Of a DNA stretch of 64,000 bases, positions 44,827 through 57,230 are shown one piece after another. The translations under genes and the position numbers were made by a program. The DNA is taken from contig OY804585.1 in assembly GCA_963680875.1 (NCBI GenBank), forward strand, positions 25,066,186 through 25,130,185, in the 5' to 3' direction. Origin of the DNA: Bathymodiolus brooksi (taxonomy: Eukaryota > Mollusca > Bivalvia > Mytilida > Modiolidae). Within the stretch, counting starts at the first letter, position 1; each line of letters starts with the position of its first letter. The notes below the pieces were generated by a model. It did not search any database. It was not told the origin of the DNA and saw only the letters and a list, made by a program, of their open reading frames with translations.

Positions 44827-45484
44827 AGATCTATATGTCTCTCTTTGTCAATCAGTAACTCTTTTCCTGATTATGTACATGCAGTTTTTCATTTTGTCTC
44901 TCCATTGGAAATACAAAATCCTATAAGTTTATGCTACAAGTAGCTAATTTTCATAGGTAGCTAATTATTATGCCTTATGAAAATTAGCTACCGGAAGTTT
45001 GAGGTAGCTAATTTTCATGGGTAGCTAAAAATTTTACGACACCGGATTTGGCCATCTCCAACGTCAGAGACGTCGGGTAGAAATATGACTGTAGAGTTAG
45101 ACAGCCGGCATCCGCTCCTTCCAAAAGCTGGATGGGGAAAATGAAGATTTGACTCTGATCTTAAGAAAAAAAATGGAAACTTTCGCAGATACAAGCAGGC
45201 CTGTTTAATGACCTGATTACCGCCATATTGGACGTTTTCCGAAAAAGTAATATTTACGGACCGAATATTTACGGAAGGGGAAAAAAATCAGAATTACCAA
45301 AATATGAGGTTTGCAAATATATATAGATGATATTACGTTATGTAGAAATGATTTATATTTACATTTATATCAATTATATATACGATTATTGATCTGTTAA
45401 GCTGTTATCCAAGTGTTTTGTGCAATATTTACATGTAAAATGCCATTTTATATTAACAGCATTTGTTAATATCAACTAAGTAAT

Positions 45485-45587
45485 ATTTAGAGTACTTTTA
45501 ATTTCGTGTATGTGCTGATAAACTGATCGAGGGCGTGGCCGAGATCAGTTTATCTGCGCATACAAGAAATTAAAAGTATTCTAAATG
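45485..45587. repeat. Long hairpin P4
   Basis: Arms of about 44 bp (TTTAGAGTACTTTTAATTTC left, complement right) with the apex GATCGAGGGCGTGGCCGAGATC-like core. It is followed by a CCAATCAAA motif and a short open frame at 45734. Confidence 0.85.
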
Positions 45588-45733
45588 TTTTGTATCATAA
45601 CCAATCAAACGGAAGCAAATGTGTGATTGACGTCTGTCGCACTTGAGAAGACTGATCTTGGTCACGTACGCCAGCAGTCAGTGACGTGGTAAAAAGTTTT
45701 TAATAGAACACGTGGTTAACGTCAAAACATTAA

Positions 45734-45811
45734 ATGGCAGCGAACATGACGGACGATCTTTTAAACGATGATATGGATTTTATGCTTTCACAGGTGGCAG
45801 AGAACATTTAA
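45734..45811 (+). CDS. Possible first-exon micro-ORF
   Basis: ATG followed by AANMTDDLLNDDMDFMLSQ, with a possible donor (CAG/GTGGCA at 45791-45796) and a stop soon after. The acidic start is reminiscent of first exons of transposon-associated proteins. No downstream exon was identified, so support is weak. Confidence 0.2.
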   Translation: MAANMTDDLLNDDMDFMLSQVAENI

Positions 45812-46202
45812 TTTTTTTTTATTGAAATTCAAAATTTTAGAGGCGAAGGTAAAATTTTGATGCGGCACACACATGACACAACTTTTTCTGAAAAAATTCT
45901 TGATTTTTACAAAATTTTAGAAGAGAGCGAAGAGTTTTTCATTTAATTTTTTTAAAGAAAATGGAAAATCTGAGGCGGTTTTTCAGCATTTTTGAAGTGC
46001 GAGGCGGCAATTTTTTTTTTGAAAGTGGTGTGATCACTTTTTTTTATTGCAAAACTGATAATTTGTCTTGTTTGAATAAAAAAAATTGCTTAGTTAATAG
46101 TAAAGTTAAAGAATTTTTCATGTGTTTTTATGTCATCTGTATGAACAAACACGTGGGGATCACTTTGTCAGTCTTTTTGCTTGTTTTATAGTATACACGA
46201 GC

Positions 46203-46578
46203 GCTCGTGGCACGGACCCCCCCCCCTTTTTCTATCTTTCTGTTTACAAACTTATTTTCAATAAAATTTCTTTTATTTCTTTATTTTTCATCTCTTTTTC
46301 CTTATTTTAACTTGTTCGTGTCAATATTCATACAATCCAATGCTAACATCAAATTGCATGTGTCGACCCTATAACAGATAATAGATACTAATAGGGTCGA
46401 TAGGGTTGACACATTCAATTTGATGTTAGCATAAGATTGTATGAATATTGACACGAACAAGTTTTAAAATAAGGAAAAGAGATGAAATAATAAAGAAATA
46501 AAGAAATTTTATTGAAAATAAATTTGTAAACAGAAAGTTAGAATAAAAAGGGGGGGAGGGGGGGTCCGTGCCACGAGC
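46203..46578. mobile_element. 376-bp foldback element
   Basis: Two arms of about 175 bp are inverted copies (GCTCGTGGCACGGACCCCCC at the left, complement at the right; CATCAAATTG near the centre) around a loop of about 20 bp. The arms carry a C or G run next to the terminus. No clear target duplication was seen. Confidence 0.85.
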
Positions 46579-48354
46579 GACTGTGGTTTTATAGTTTTTT
46601 CCATTGTCAGATTTAAGAAAGTTTGCACTTAGTACCACTTTGCACCCAAAATGTCTATCACTTGGTCAAAAAATTACAGTGTGTACCAATTCAAGGCAAA
46701 TGTCAAAAAAAAAAGTTACAATGTGTTTATTTCTGTGTTCTATCAAAATTAGGTCACAGTTAAAGCACACTAAATAGAACATGCTTTGTCCAAAAATAGC
46801 TATCTCGACTCCACCTCCTGTATGGTTATCTTCATTTAGAAAATACTAAAGATCAAAGGAAAACACACTGGGTTGTGATACAATTCTTGATTAAATAGTT
46901 ATTTATGAAGCTTTTTTCCTGAAACTTGGATATATTATGTAGAAATATATAACATATTGCAAAATAGAATTTTTTTTGTAGAAAAAATAGTTTTTAATGA
47001 CGTTTTTGGCACTTTTCATGATGAAAACTAATAAAAGTTGTAACCCGGGCCCTGGTACAAAAATCAATAAATCCTTATTTAATATCATAGGAATATTTGT
47101 TGGTAAAAAAAAAAAAAAAATTATTAAAATATAAAATATTAAAAGATATACGATATCTTAGCATTGTGTTAATAAAAAAAAATTATGATCCCCTTTTTTT
47201 ACAGATTAAATGAAAGTTGTAACGGAAATTAAGTACATCACATTTTTGTTATTAGCTGTTTAAATTAAGGATATATCGGCATAAATTAATAATAAAGAAA
47301 TAATAATCATTTCGATAGATAGAATCCTTAATTTTGCAATGTATTAAAGTTTAATTAATAATTTAAGAGGTTATTTAGGAAATCATTATAAAGTTTAATT
47401 CCAATTAAACACCCAATTAAAGACCCAAACTAACAACGGTCGTACATCAATAAAGATATGAAGCTATAAATTATGAGTTTTTGCATTAAAAATAACAATT
47501 AATCTTTGATGTACAATACTTTAAACATGTCTTAATTTAATTATTATTTTCTTTATAATTGATTCAAAGAAATATTCGTATGCCATGATGTAGTACAAAA
47601 TACTTTGCTTTTTGTTTTTTTATTTTTTTAGCAACATAATGTGTTTCGTTATTAATTTCGGTTAAAGTGATAAAAATGGAGGCTATATTTATATTAAGTT
47701 TTGTTTTTCTTTACATATTATAAGAATTGTGAGTGTATGCGGTAGATTTGTATTGATTTTTCGAAAGCCGCACAACGAATATTTCCTTACATATGAAATC
47801 ATAACACTGTTAATTTCATATTTTAACTATTCTGTCGTTTTTTTGTGTGTTTTTTTCGAACATCACGTATGCTGTCATAATCACTAAAAATAAAGCAATT
47901 TAGCACATGTCGTTTTAATCGGAAGCAAACCATCAGAGCCTTTTTTATATTTTGCTTTGTGCTTGGTAGTTATTTTCTTAAATCTGCAGTTGAGAAATCA
48001 AATCGTCTGCTATGTATACTAATTCGCATTTTACCCCATCACTACTCTAAGTAATAAATTTACTTGACTAAATGCGAGAGCACAGTAGTCATGATCGTAT
48101 TGGCGCTGCCTTGTGATGGAATGGATAATTCTAGAAGGTGGTTCGAATCCCATCAGTCCTTTTGTTTGTTTCTCTGCATTGTTAAGTTTAGCTTCAGAAC
48201 GGCATTGTTGGCTGTAAGATTATGAGACTGTAAATGCATTTATTGCAAAATAACCTATTTTTCGTCAGTACTTAGACGGTATCCGAAATCATGGGTAGCG
48301 GTCGAGAAGTGCATATGTCTAAAAATACATCTTTAATATGACAGATAAGTTTCA
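46579..48354. other. No recognisable gene
   Basis: Very AT-rich. A tRNA-like B box (GGTTCGAATCCC) near 48131 hints at a SINE relic. A 61-aa minus-strand open frame has no recognisable content. Confidence 0.35.
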
Positions 48355-48783
48355 ATGGACAGAGATGCGATCTCCAAATACACCATTGTTTTTAAAACGA
48401 TAGACCGATTGCTTGTTCTTGATATATTAAAAACAGAAAAAAGCCGCGTTCGTGATCGTTTTATTTCCTATTCAAAATATTCCAGACGAGGGACATTATT
48501 CATTCAGAAAAAAGTGGGATCTGCTCTGACGGAAACCGAAAATTGGGATTTGCTAGTTGACTGTACAAGTCGAGATGGACGGCAAATGTTAGATGCAGGT
48601 GTTCACCTATCTGATAAGCGCATATTGCTAATGAAGACGCACATACCGTTTCAAACATGTAATACTACCGAATCCGCTTCTGCTTTTACAAATGGTGAAG
48701 AAACAACAGATTCTATTATTTCTAAAATGCTTTCAAATTTATCTTGCCTTGTCTTCGACCGCTTGAGTGTAATGAAAAAATAA
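48355..48783 (+). CDS. Unrecognised intact ORF, 142 aa
   Basis: The open frame runs ATG to TAA with mixed charged and hydrophobic content: MDRDAISKYTIVFKTIDRLL, VLDILKTEKSRVRDRF, WDLLVDCTSRDGRQMLDAGV, HLSDKRILLMKTHIPF. The arrangement of an N-terminal alpha/beta segment followed by a GRQMLDAGVHLSDKRI block is loosely like RNA-binding (RRM-like) gag or ORF1 proteins of retroelements, in which a G-I-x-GK-V block follows. I cannot identify it. It has no partner ORF nearby, no membrane segment and no signal peptide. It lies in the unit 2-only block. Confidence 0.4.
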   Translation: MDRDAISKYTIVFKTIDRLLVLDILKTEKSRVRDRFISYSKYSRRGTLFIQKKVGSALTETENWDLLVDCTSRDGRQMLDAGVHLSDKRILLMKTHIPFQTCNTTESASAFTNGEETTDSIISKMLSNLSCLVFDRLSVMKK

Positions 48784-49076
48784 AATACGCTTTTTAATGA
48801 AAGGAGAGAAAATCTTTTTTAAAGAAAATATTCCCGCTTTCAGTGTACAAGGAAAATCGCGCAGTGTTTCCGTTTTGCAGAAAAATCTGGTGACAATCAT
48901 CCAAAACATTTCAGAAAGTTAATTATGTAACATGTTCAGTGGTATGAAAATACAGATTTGGTAGCGAGAATGGCCGAGTAGTTACGATTGGAAAACTTTT
49001 GCAACCGGAAATGCTATATACCCACTGCCAAGGACGATAATTCAAATTACTAACGATAACTCCATTTTCCGCAGAG
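48784..49076. other. Right edge of the unit 2-only block
   Basis: Contains a solitary end of the CAATCGTAACTA MITE (48962-48991, GTAGCGAGAATGGCCGAGTA) and the inverted ACGATAACTCC motif noted for the block border. Confidence 0.4.
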
Positions 49077-49400
49077 GAGAGTTTGAAGATACCAAGGGGT
49101 AATCATAATCCGTATATCGAAGAAGAACAGACAACACAATGGCCAAAACAAAAAGGACAAAAGGGCAAAGAACGGTCTACAAAACATACACATAAAACTA
49201 AAGATCGTGTAAGACGTAACTATTGGAATTTTGGGCCCATAAAAACTAGTTTAACCCCGTCACTTTTTATTGAAGTGACTGTACCGAGCCAGAAAAGGCA
49301 GTGATCATGTATTTGTTTGTTAGGTGTTTCGATTTTGTCTCTTTCTACGATTTTGATATTTGATTTTGGAAACTGTTCCTTCAGTGTGGTATTTTTTTAC
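49077..49400 (-). mobile_element. Retroelement 3-prime end plus dispersed repeat (start of block D2)
   Basis: Counterpart of 13828-14140. Confidence 0.65.
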
Positions 49401-49521
49401 TTTTCATTTTTTACAATAATGAATAATGGATAAGATGCAAAATAATAATAATAAAAAAAGTTGTTTTGTATTTATAACTCTCTAATATTGTAAAATAACC
49501 AACACGCATATACGATTCTTG

Positions 49522-49697
49522 AAGAAGAGTTTGAAGATACCAAAGGGGTAATCAGAATCCGTAAGTCGAAGAAGAACAAAAGGACAAAAAACTATCTACA
49601 AAACTACGCAAAAAACTTAATTTCGAGCAACACGAATCCAACTAAAAACCGGGGGTGAACTCGTGTGCTCCAGAAGGGGTAAGCAATTTCAGCTCCA
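49522..49697 (-). mobile_element. Retroelement 3-prime UTR (block D2)
   Basis: Counterpart of 14786-15068, slightly shorter. Confidence 0.65.
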
Positions 49698-50013
49698 TTA
49701 GTGACACCCGTCGTGATAAGTCATGAATGAGGCGGAGGCCGGGAAGTGCTTACGACAAGTGGTCATTTGTGACACAGATATTCTGTAACAGATAACCAAG
49801 TCATGGTGGCGACCGTAAAACTTTCGAAGTGATGACTTCAACTTAACCAATAGGAACCCATTGTTCAGTAGCTTCCTTGTTAGCTGCAACCCTCTATCAA
49901 GGAATTCCTGATAGGAACCACAAGCTCTGGAATATCGTATCAACTGAGATATATATAATTTCCATATGCAGGTGCTGCTGGAATATTGCTACATATACAT
50001 GGAAATGTTACAA
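49698..50013 (-). pseudogene. C-terminal RT fragment (block D2)
   Basis: The minus strand reads MIRYSRACGSYQEFLDRGLQ, RKLLNNGFLLVKLKSSLRKF, YGRHHDLVICYRISVSQM. Counterpart of 15069-15345. Confidence 0.7.
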
Positions 50014-50160
50014 GGAGAAGTATCTAGTGTCACAACAACTCTGAAGCCCGGGTTTGGTTTGTATTTTAATCAAATAATTCATATAAACCGTTTCAGGTTT
50101 CACATCATCATTGATATTTTCTCACCTAAGCGTGACGTTGCGAATTTAAACTATATATGA
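50014..50160 (+). other. Repeated segment with short ORF (D2)
   Basis: Counterpart of 15346-15492; the frame VTTTLKPGFGLYFNQIIHIN and RFRFHIIIDIFSPKRDVAN is kept open to a TGA despite substitutions. Confidence 0.35.
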
Positions 50161-50548
50161 GTTTTTTTGACAAAACATATACGTATGCGTATTGGAAACC
50201 AATGAATGAATATAACATAATTACACGTAGTAATAATGGTAAGTTGTTGTATTATATATATGTATTTACTGTTAGATTTTGAAGTACGTTTCTGTTTAAA
50301 TTTGAAATGTTTATTTCAAGCATGTGATTACGAATTTACGCAATTACCTTCGTAATGCATTGTAGACACCCGATATGTTGATGTGAAAACAGGTTAAATG
50401 GAATTCAATGACAAATAAAAAACCACAATATTGATTATATGGTTAAAAAAAATGTCGATATCAAAAGTTGGTGCAGACAACTAGTTTATGGGATAACCTT
50501 GTATTAAGTAATAAGATCAATGTCAAAAGATTGGGAAGCCAAATAATG

Positions 50549-51027
50549 TAAAAGTCTCTGGGATCAGGTAAACTAAAGGGCCTAAAAGTCTCTAGGATCA
50601 GGTAAACTAAAGGGCCTAAATGGTCTCTGGGATCAGGTAAACTAAAGGGCCTAAAAGTCTCTGGGATCGGGTAAACTAAAGGGCCGAAATGGTCTCTGGG
50701 ATCAGGTAAACTAAAGGGCCTAAAAGTCTCTGGGATCAGGTAAACTAAAGGGCCGAAATGGTCTCTGGCATCTGGTAAACTAAAGGGCCTAAATGGTCTC
50801 TGGGATCAGGTAAACTAAAGGGCCTAAATGGTCTCTGGGATCAGGTAAACTAAAGGGCCTAAATGGTCTCTGGTAAACTAAAGGGCCTAAATTGTCTCTG
50901 GGATCAGGTAATCTAAAGGGCCTAAATGGTCTCTGGTAAACTAAAGGGCCTAAATTGTCTCTGGGATCAGGTAATCTAAAGGGCCTAAATGGTCTCTGGG
51001 ATCATGTAAACTAAAGGGCCTAAATGG
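50549..51027. repeat. 33/34-bp minisatellite (block D2), about 14 copies
   Basis: Same unit as 15694-19276, including two shortened units (CTCTGGTAAACTAAAGG). The array is seven-fold shorter than in D1. Confidence 0.9.
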
Positions 51028-51620
51028 GAGAACCAAACTCGGTTATGGTCACCTATGCCTGAGAGAGATTGATCTTAGTTTTCATATATAACATTATTTA
51101 TGAATTGTCAATCTAAAACATAATTATATCTAATAAACCATGTCAGTGCAGGCCGGAGTACTGACTACTGTTCTCTTGATATGTTTCAAGTTTTCGTGTA
51201 AACAGTTGATCATGTTTTCCTAAAGCACGTGACCAACTGTGTACATGACAATTCAAAACGCATATCCCGAGAGAACACACGATCAACTGTTTACATAACA
51301 AGTCAAACACATATACAAACAACACATGACAACCTTTGCATGATAAGTCGAAACATATATCCAGAGAACACATGATCAAATGTCTACATAACAAGACAAA
51401 ATACACATGTAGATAAGACACACTCAACTGTGTGTATACTCAAACAGTCAAAGCACATATTCAAAGAACACACGACGAACTGTTTGCATGACAAATCAAA
51501 GCAAATAAATATGTATACAGGAACACACGATCAACTGTTTACATGACCGAACAAACTTCATATCAAGAGAAAAATATTATCGTGTGTTAACTTGACAAGT
51601 TAATGCACATCCTCACTATC
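51028..51620. other. Spacer between arrays (D2)
   Basis: Counterpart of 19277-19870. Confidence 0.5.
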
Positions 51621-54600
51621 ATCAACTGAGTACATGACACGTTGATACACATCCAGAGAACATATCAACGGGGTACATGACACGTTGATACACATCCAGA
51701 GAACATATCAACTGAGTACATGACACGTTGATACACATCCAGAGAACATATCAACGGGGTACATGACACGTTGATACACATCAGAGAACATATCAACTGA
51801 GTACATGACACGTTGATACACATCCAGAGAACATATCAACTGAGTACATGACACGTTGATACACATCCAGAGAACATATCAACTGAGTACATGACACGTT
51901 GATACACATCCAGAGAACATGTCAACTGAGTACATGACACGTTGATACACATCCAGAGAACATATCAACTGAGTACATGACACGTTGATACACATCCAGA
52001 GAACATGTCAACTGAGTACATGACACGTTGATACACATCCAGAGAACATATCAACTGAGTACATGACACGTTGATACACATCAGAGAACATATCAACGGG
52101 GTACATGACACGTTGATACACACCCAGAGAACATGTCAACTGAGTACATGACACGTTGATACACATCCAGAGAACATATCAACTGAGTACATGACACGTT
52201 GATACACATCAGAGAACATATCAACGGGGTACATGACACGTTGATACACACCCAGAGAACATGTCAACTGAGTACATGACACGTTGATACACATCCAGAG
52301 AACATATCAGCTGAGTACATGACACGTTGATACACATCAGAGAACATATCAACGGGGTACATGACACGTTGATACACACCCAGAGAACATATCAACTGAG
52401 TACATGACACGTTGATACACATCAGAGAACATATCAACGGGGTACATGACACGTTGATACACACACAGAGAACATATCAACTGAGTACATGACACGGTGA
52501 TACACATCCAGAGAACATGTCAACTGAGTACATGACACGTTGATACACATCCAGAGAACATATCAACTGAGTACATGACACGTTGATACACATCCAGAGA
52601 ACATATCAACTGAGTACATGACACGTTGATACACATCCAGAGAACATATCAACTGAGTACATGACACGTTGATACACATCCAGAGAACATATCAACTGAG
52701 TACATGACACGTTGATACACATCCAGAGAACATATCAACTGAGTACATGACACGTTGATGCACATCCAGAGAACATATCAACTGAGTACATGACACGTTG
52801 ATACACATCCAGAAAACATATCAACGGGGTACATGACACGTTGATACACATCCAGAGAACATATCAACTGAGTACATGACACGTTGATACACATCCAGAG
52901 AACATATCAACTGAGTACATGACACGTTGATACACATCCAGAGAACATATCAACTGAGTACATGACACGTTGATACACATCCAGAGAACATATCAACTGA
53001 GTACATGACACGTTGATACACATCCAGAGAACATATCAACTGAGTACATGACACGTTGATACACATCCAGAGAACATATCAACTGAGTACATGACACGTT
53101 GATACACATCCAGAGAACATATCAACTGAGTACATGACACGTTGATACACATCCAGAGAACATATCAACTGAGTACATGACACGTTGATACACATCAGAG
53201 AACATATCAACTGAGTACATGACACGTTGATACACATCCAGAGAACATATCAACTGAGTACATGACACGTTGATACACATCCAGAGAACATATCAACTGA
53301 GTACATGACACGTTGATACACATCCAGAGAACATATCAACTGAGTACATGACACGTTGATACACATCCAGAGAACATATCAACTGAGTACATGACATGTT
53401 GATACACATCCAGAGAACATATCAACTGAGTACATGACACGTTGATACACATCCAGAGAACATATTAACTGAGTACATGACATGTTGATACACATCCAGA
53501 GAACATATCAACTGAGTACATGACACGTTGATACACATCCAGAGAACATATCAACTGAGTACATGACACGTTGATACACATCCAGAGAACATATCAACGG
53601 AGTACATGACACGTTGATACACATCCAGAGAACATGTCAACTGAGTACATGACACGTTGATACACATCCAGAGAACATATCAACTGAGTATATGACACGT
53701 TGATACACATCCAGAGAACATATCAACTGAGTACATGACACGTTGATACACATCCAGAGAACATATCAACTGAGTACATGACACGTTGATACACATCCAG
53801 AGAACATATCAACTGAGTACATGACACGTTGATACACATCCAGAGAACATATCAACTGAGTACATGACACGTTGATACACATCCAGAGAACATATCAACT
53901 GAGTACATGACACGTTGATACACATCCAGAGAACATATCAACTGAGTACATGACACGTTGATACACATCCAGAGAACATATCAACTGAGTACATGACACG
54001 TTGATACACATCCAGAGAACATATCAACTGAGTACATGACACGTTGATACACATCCAGAGAACATATCAACTGAGTACATGACACGTTGATACACATCCA
54101 GAGAACATATCAACTGAGTACATGACACGTTGATACACATCCAGAGAACATATCAACTGAGTACATGACACGTTGATACACATCCAGAGAACATATCAAC
54201 TGAGTACATGACACGTTGATACACATCCAGAGAACATATCAACTGAGTACATGACACGTTGATACACATCCAGAGAACATATCAACTGAGTACATGACAC
54301 GTTGATACACATCCAGAGAACATATCAACTGAGTACATGACACGTTGATACACATCCAGAGAACATATTAACTGAGTACATGACATGTTGATACACATCC
54401 AGAGAACATATCAACTGAGTACATGACACGTTGATACACATCCAGAGAACATATCAACTGAGTACATGACACGTTGATACACATCCAGAGAACATATCAA
54501 CGGAGTACATGACACGTTGATACACATCCAGAGAACATGTCAACTGAGTACATGACACGTTGATACACATCCAGAGAACATATCAACTGAGTATATGACA

Positions 54601-56680
54601 CGTTGATACACATCCAGAGAACATATCAACTGAGTACATGACACGTTGATACACATCCAGAGAACATATCAACTGAGTACATGACACGTTGATACACATC
54701 CAGAGAACATATTAACTGAGTACATGACACGTTGATACACATCCAGAGAACATATCAACTGAGTACATGACACGTTGATACACATCCAGAGAACATATCA
54801 ACTGAGTACATGACACGTTGATACACATCCAGAGAACATATCAACGGAGTACATGACACGTTGATACACATCCAGAGAACATGTCAACTGAGTACATGAC
54901 ACGTTGATACACATCCAGAGAACATATCAACTGAGTATATGACACGTTGATACACATCCAGAGAACATATCAACTGAGTACATGCCACGTTGATACACAT
55001 CCAGAGAACATATCAACTGAGTACATGACACGTTGATACACATCCAGAGAACATATCAACTGAGTACATGACACGTTGATACACATCCAGAGAACATATC
55101 AACTGAGTACATGACACGTTGATACACATCCAGAGAACATGTCAACTGAGTACATGACACGTTGATACACATCCAGAGAACGTATCAACTGAGTATATGA
55201 CACGTTGATACACATCCAGAGAACATATCAACTGAGTACATGCCACGTTGATACACATCCAGAGAACATATCAACTGAGTACATGACACGTTGATACACA
55301 TCCAGAGAACATATCAACTGAGTACATGACACGTTGATACACATCCAGAGAACATATCAACTGAGTACATGACACGTTGATACACATCCAGAGAACATAT
55401 CAACTGAGTACATGACACGTTGATACACATCCAGAGAACATATCAACTGAGTACATGACACGTTGATACACATCCAGAGAACATATCAACTGAGTACATG
55501 ACATGTTGATACACATCCAGAGAACATATCAACTGAGTACATGACACGTTGATACACATCCAGAGAACATATTAACTGAGTACATGACATGTTGATACAC
55601 ATCCAGAGAACATATCAACTGAGTACATGACACGTTGATACACATCCAGAGAACATATCAACTGAGTACATGACACGTTGATACACATCCAGAGAACATA
55701 TCAACGGAGTACATGACACGTTGATACACATCCAGAGAACATGTCAACTGAGTACATGACACGTTGATACACATCCAGAGAACATATCAACTGAGTATAT
55801 GACACGTTGATACACATCCAGAGAACATATCAACTGAGTACATGACACGTTGATACACATCCAGAGAACATATCAACTGAGTACATGACACGTTGATACA
55901 CATCCAGAGAACATATCAACTGAGTACATGACACGTTGATACACATCCAGAGAACATATCAACTGAGTACATGACACGTTGATACACATCCAGAGAACAT
56001 GTCAACTGAGTACATGACACGTTGATACACATCCAGAGAACGTATCAACTGAGTATATGACACGTTGATACACATCCAGAGAACATATCAACTGAGTACA
56101 TGCCACGTTGATACACATCCAGAGAACATATCAACTGAGTACATGACACGTTGATACACATCCAGAGAACATATCAACTGAGTACATGACACGTTGATAC
56201 ACATCCAGAGAACATATCAACTGAGTACATGACACGTTGATACACATCCAGAGAACATATCAACTGAGTACATGACACGTTGATACACATCCAGAGAACA
56301 TATCAACTGAGTACATGACACGTTGATACACATCCAGAGAACATATCAACTGAGTATATGACACGTTGATACACATCCAGAGAACATATCAACTGAGTAC
56401 ATGCCACGTTGATACACATCCAGAGAACATATCAACTGAGTATATGACACGTTGATACACATCCAGAGAACATATCAACTGAGTACATGACACGTTGATA
56501 CACATCCAGAGAACATATCAACTGAGTACATGACGCGTTGATACACATCCAGAGAACATATCAACTGAGTACATGACACGTTGATACACATCCAGAGAAC
56601 ATATCAACGGGGTACATGACACGTTGATACACAGTAAGAAAACATATCAACGGAGTACATGACACGTTGATACACATCAA
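51621..56680. repeat. 43-bp satellite array (D2), about 118 copies
   Basis: Unit CTGAGTACATGACACGTTGA then TACACATCCAGAGAACATAT and CAA. The left part (51621-52500) is variant-rich (CAACGGGGTAC, CATCAGAG), while the centre is nearly homogeneous. Markers such as TATTAACTGAG, CAACGGAGTAC, CATGTCAACTG and GAGTATATGAC recur in fixed order near 53465, 54366, 54708 and 55570, showing block duplications of whole multiples of 43 bp (about 21 and 28 units). Confidence 0.95.
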
Positions 56681-57230
56681 GATAGCATATTTGGCTATTC
56701 TGTTTAGGCCCTTTGGTTTTCTTGCTGCCAACTACGCTTTTATTGCAAAATCGGCAAATTGTAAATAATATTACAATATAAAATATATCCTGTATGACAG
56801 ATCATATATCAACTGGTTTGTTGTTCAAAAGGTGTCCTGATTAATTATATCTTTGACAAAATCTTATTCGTAAAAGCTATATGCCAATTGTATTTAAATC
56901 ACTTATACAGGTTTATGGGGAGGAATATTGACAGTATGATCCATCGTCTACTAAATCAATCTTGCTTCGTAAAAACTGTTTAAATATACTTTATACTATT
57001 ATTATATGCCAAATTTGATTTCAAAATTTTAATAATACATATCTTCATTTCTGGTCTCTCGCGAAGACAAATATATTCTTTGAATGATTATAATGTTAAG
57101 TCTGTTATTATAGATGAGTTTTTATTGAAAGTTGGTTGTTTTTTGAGTTGAGAAAAAATGTGTATGTCGTTGACTGTTTGTCTATTTCTGCTAGTTACTT
57201 AGTTATTAGTTATTGATAATAAGAGCACAT
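56681..57230. other. No recognisable feature
   Basis: AT-rich unique-looking sequence between the satellite and the next element. Confidence 0.3.

Larger units (their letters stand above)
39044..45045. mobile_element. 6.0-kb element with CCGGTGTC termini and TTAGCTACC subterminal repeats
   Basis: The left end CCGGTGTCCTATAATTATTA then GCTACC, and the right end complement CCGGTGTCGTAAAATTTTTA then GCTACC, form terminal inverted repeats of about 26 bp. Both ends carry further ATTAGCTACC motifs, and a 1.2-kb array of the same motif lies at 39688-40912. No clear target duplication was found (flanks TTTTA and ATTTG). No transposase is recognised, so it is non-autonomous or strongly decayed. Younger MITEs (43732, 44631) sit inside it. 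Confidence 0.65.
38085..49076. other. Unit 2-only block of about 11 kb
   Basis: Unit 1 passes from the GT92 3-prime flank to block D within a few bases of 13817-13828. In unit 2 the same two sequences are separated by this block. Near the borders, AGAGTTATCGTTCTTGAA (38106) and the complement of TTACTAACGATAACTCC (about 49049-49065) are similar in inverted orientation. Contents are listed separately; about half is AT-rich without recognisable genes. Confidence 0.6.

Noticed and set aside
52264..52464. Cysteine-rich repeat peptide (MCINVSCT type)
   Set aside because: Translation of the 43-bp satellite in one frame over a variant-rich part; 43 is not a multiple of 3, so the frame is not maintained.
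51621..56680. CRISPR-like array of regular repeats
   Set aside because: There are no unique spacers: the whole 43-bp unit is repeated, and the context is a eukaryotic genome with introns.
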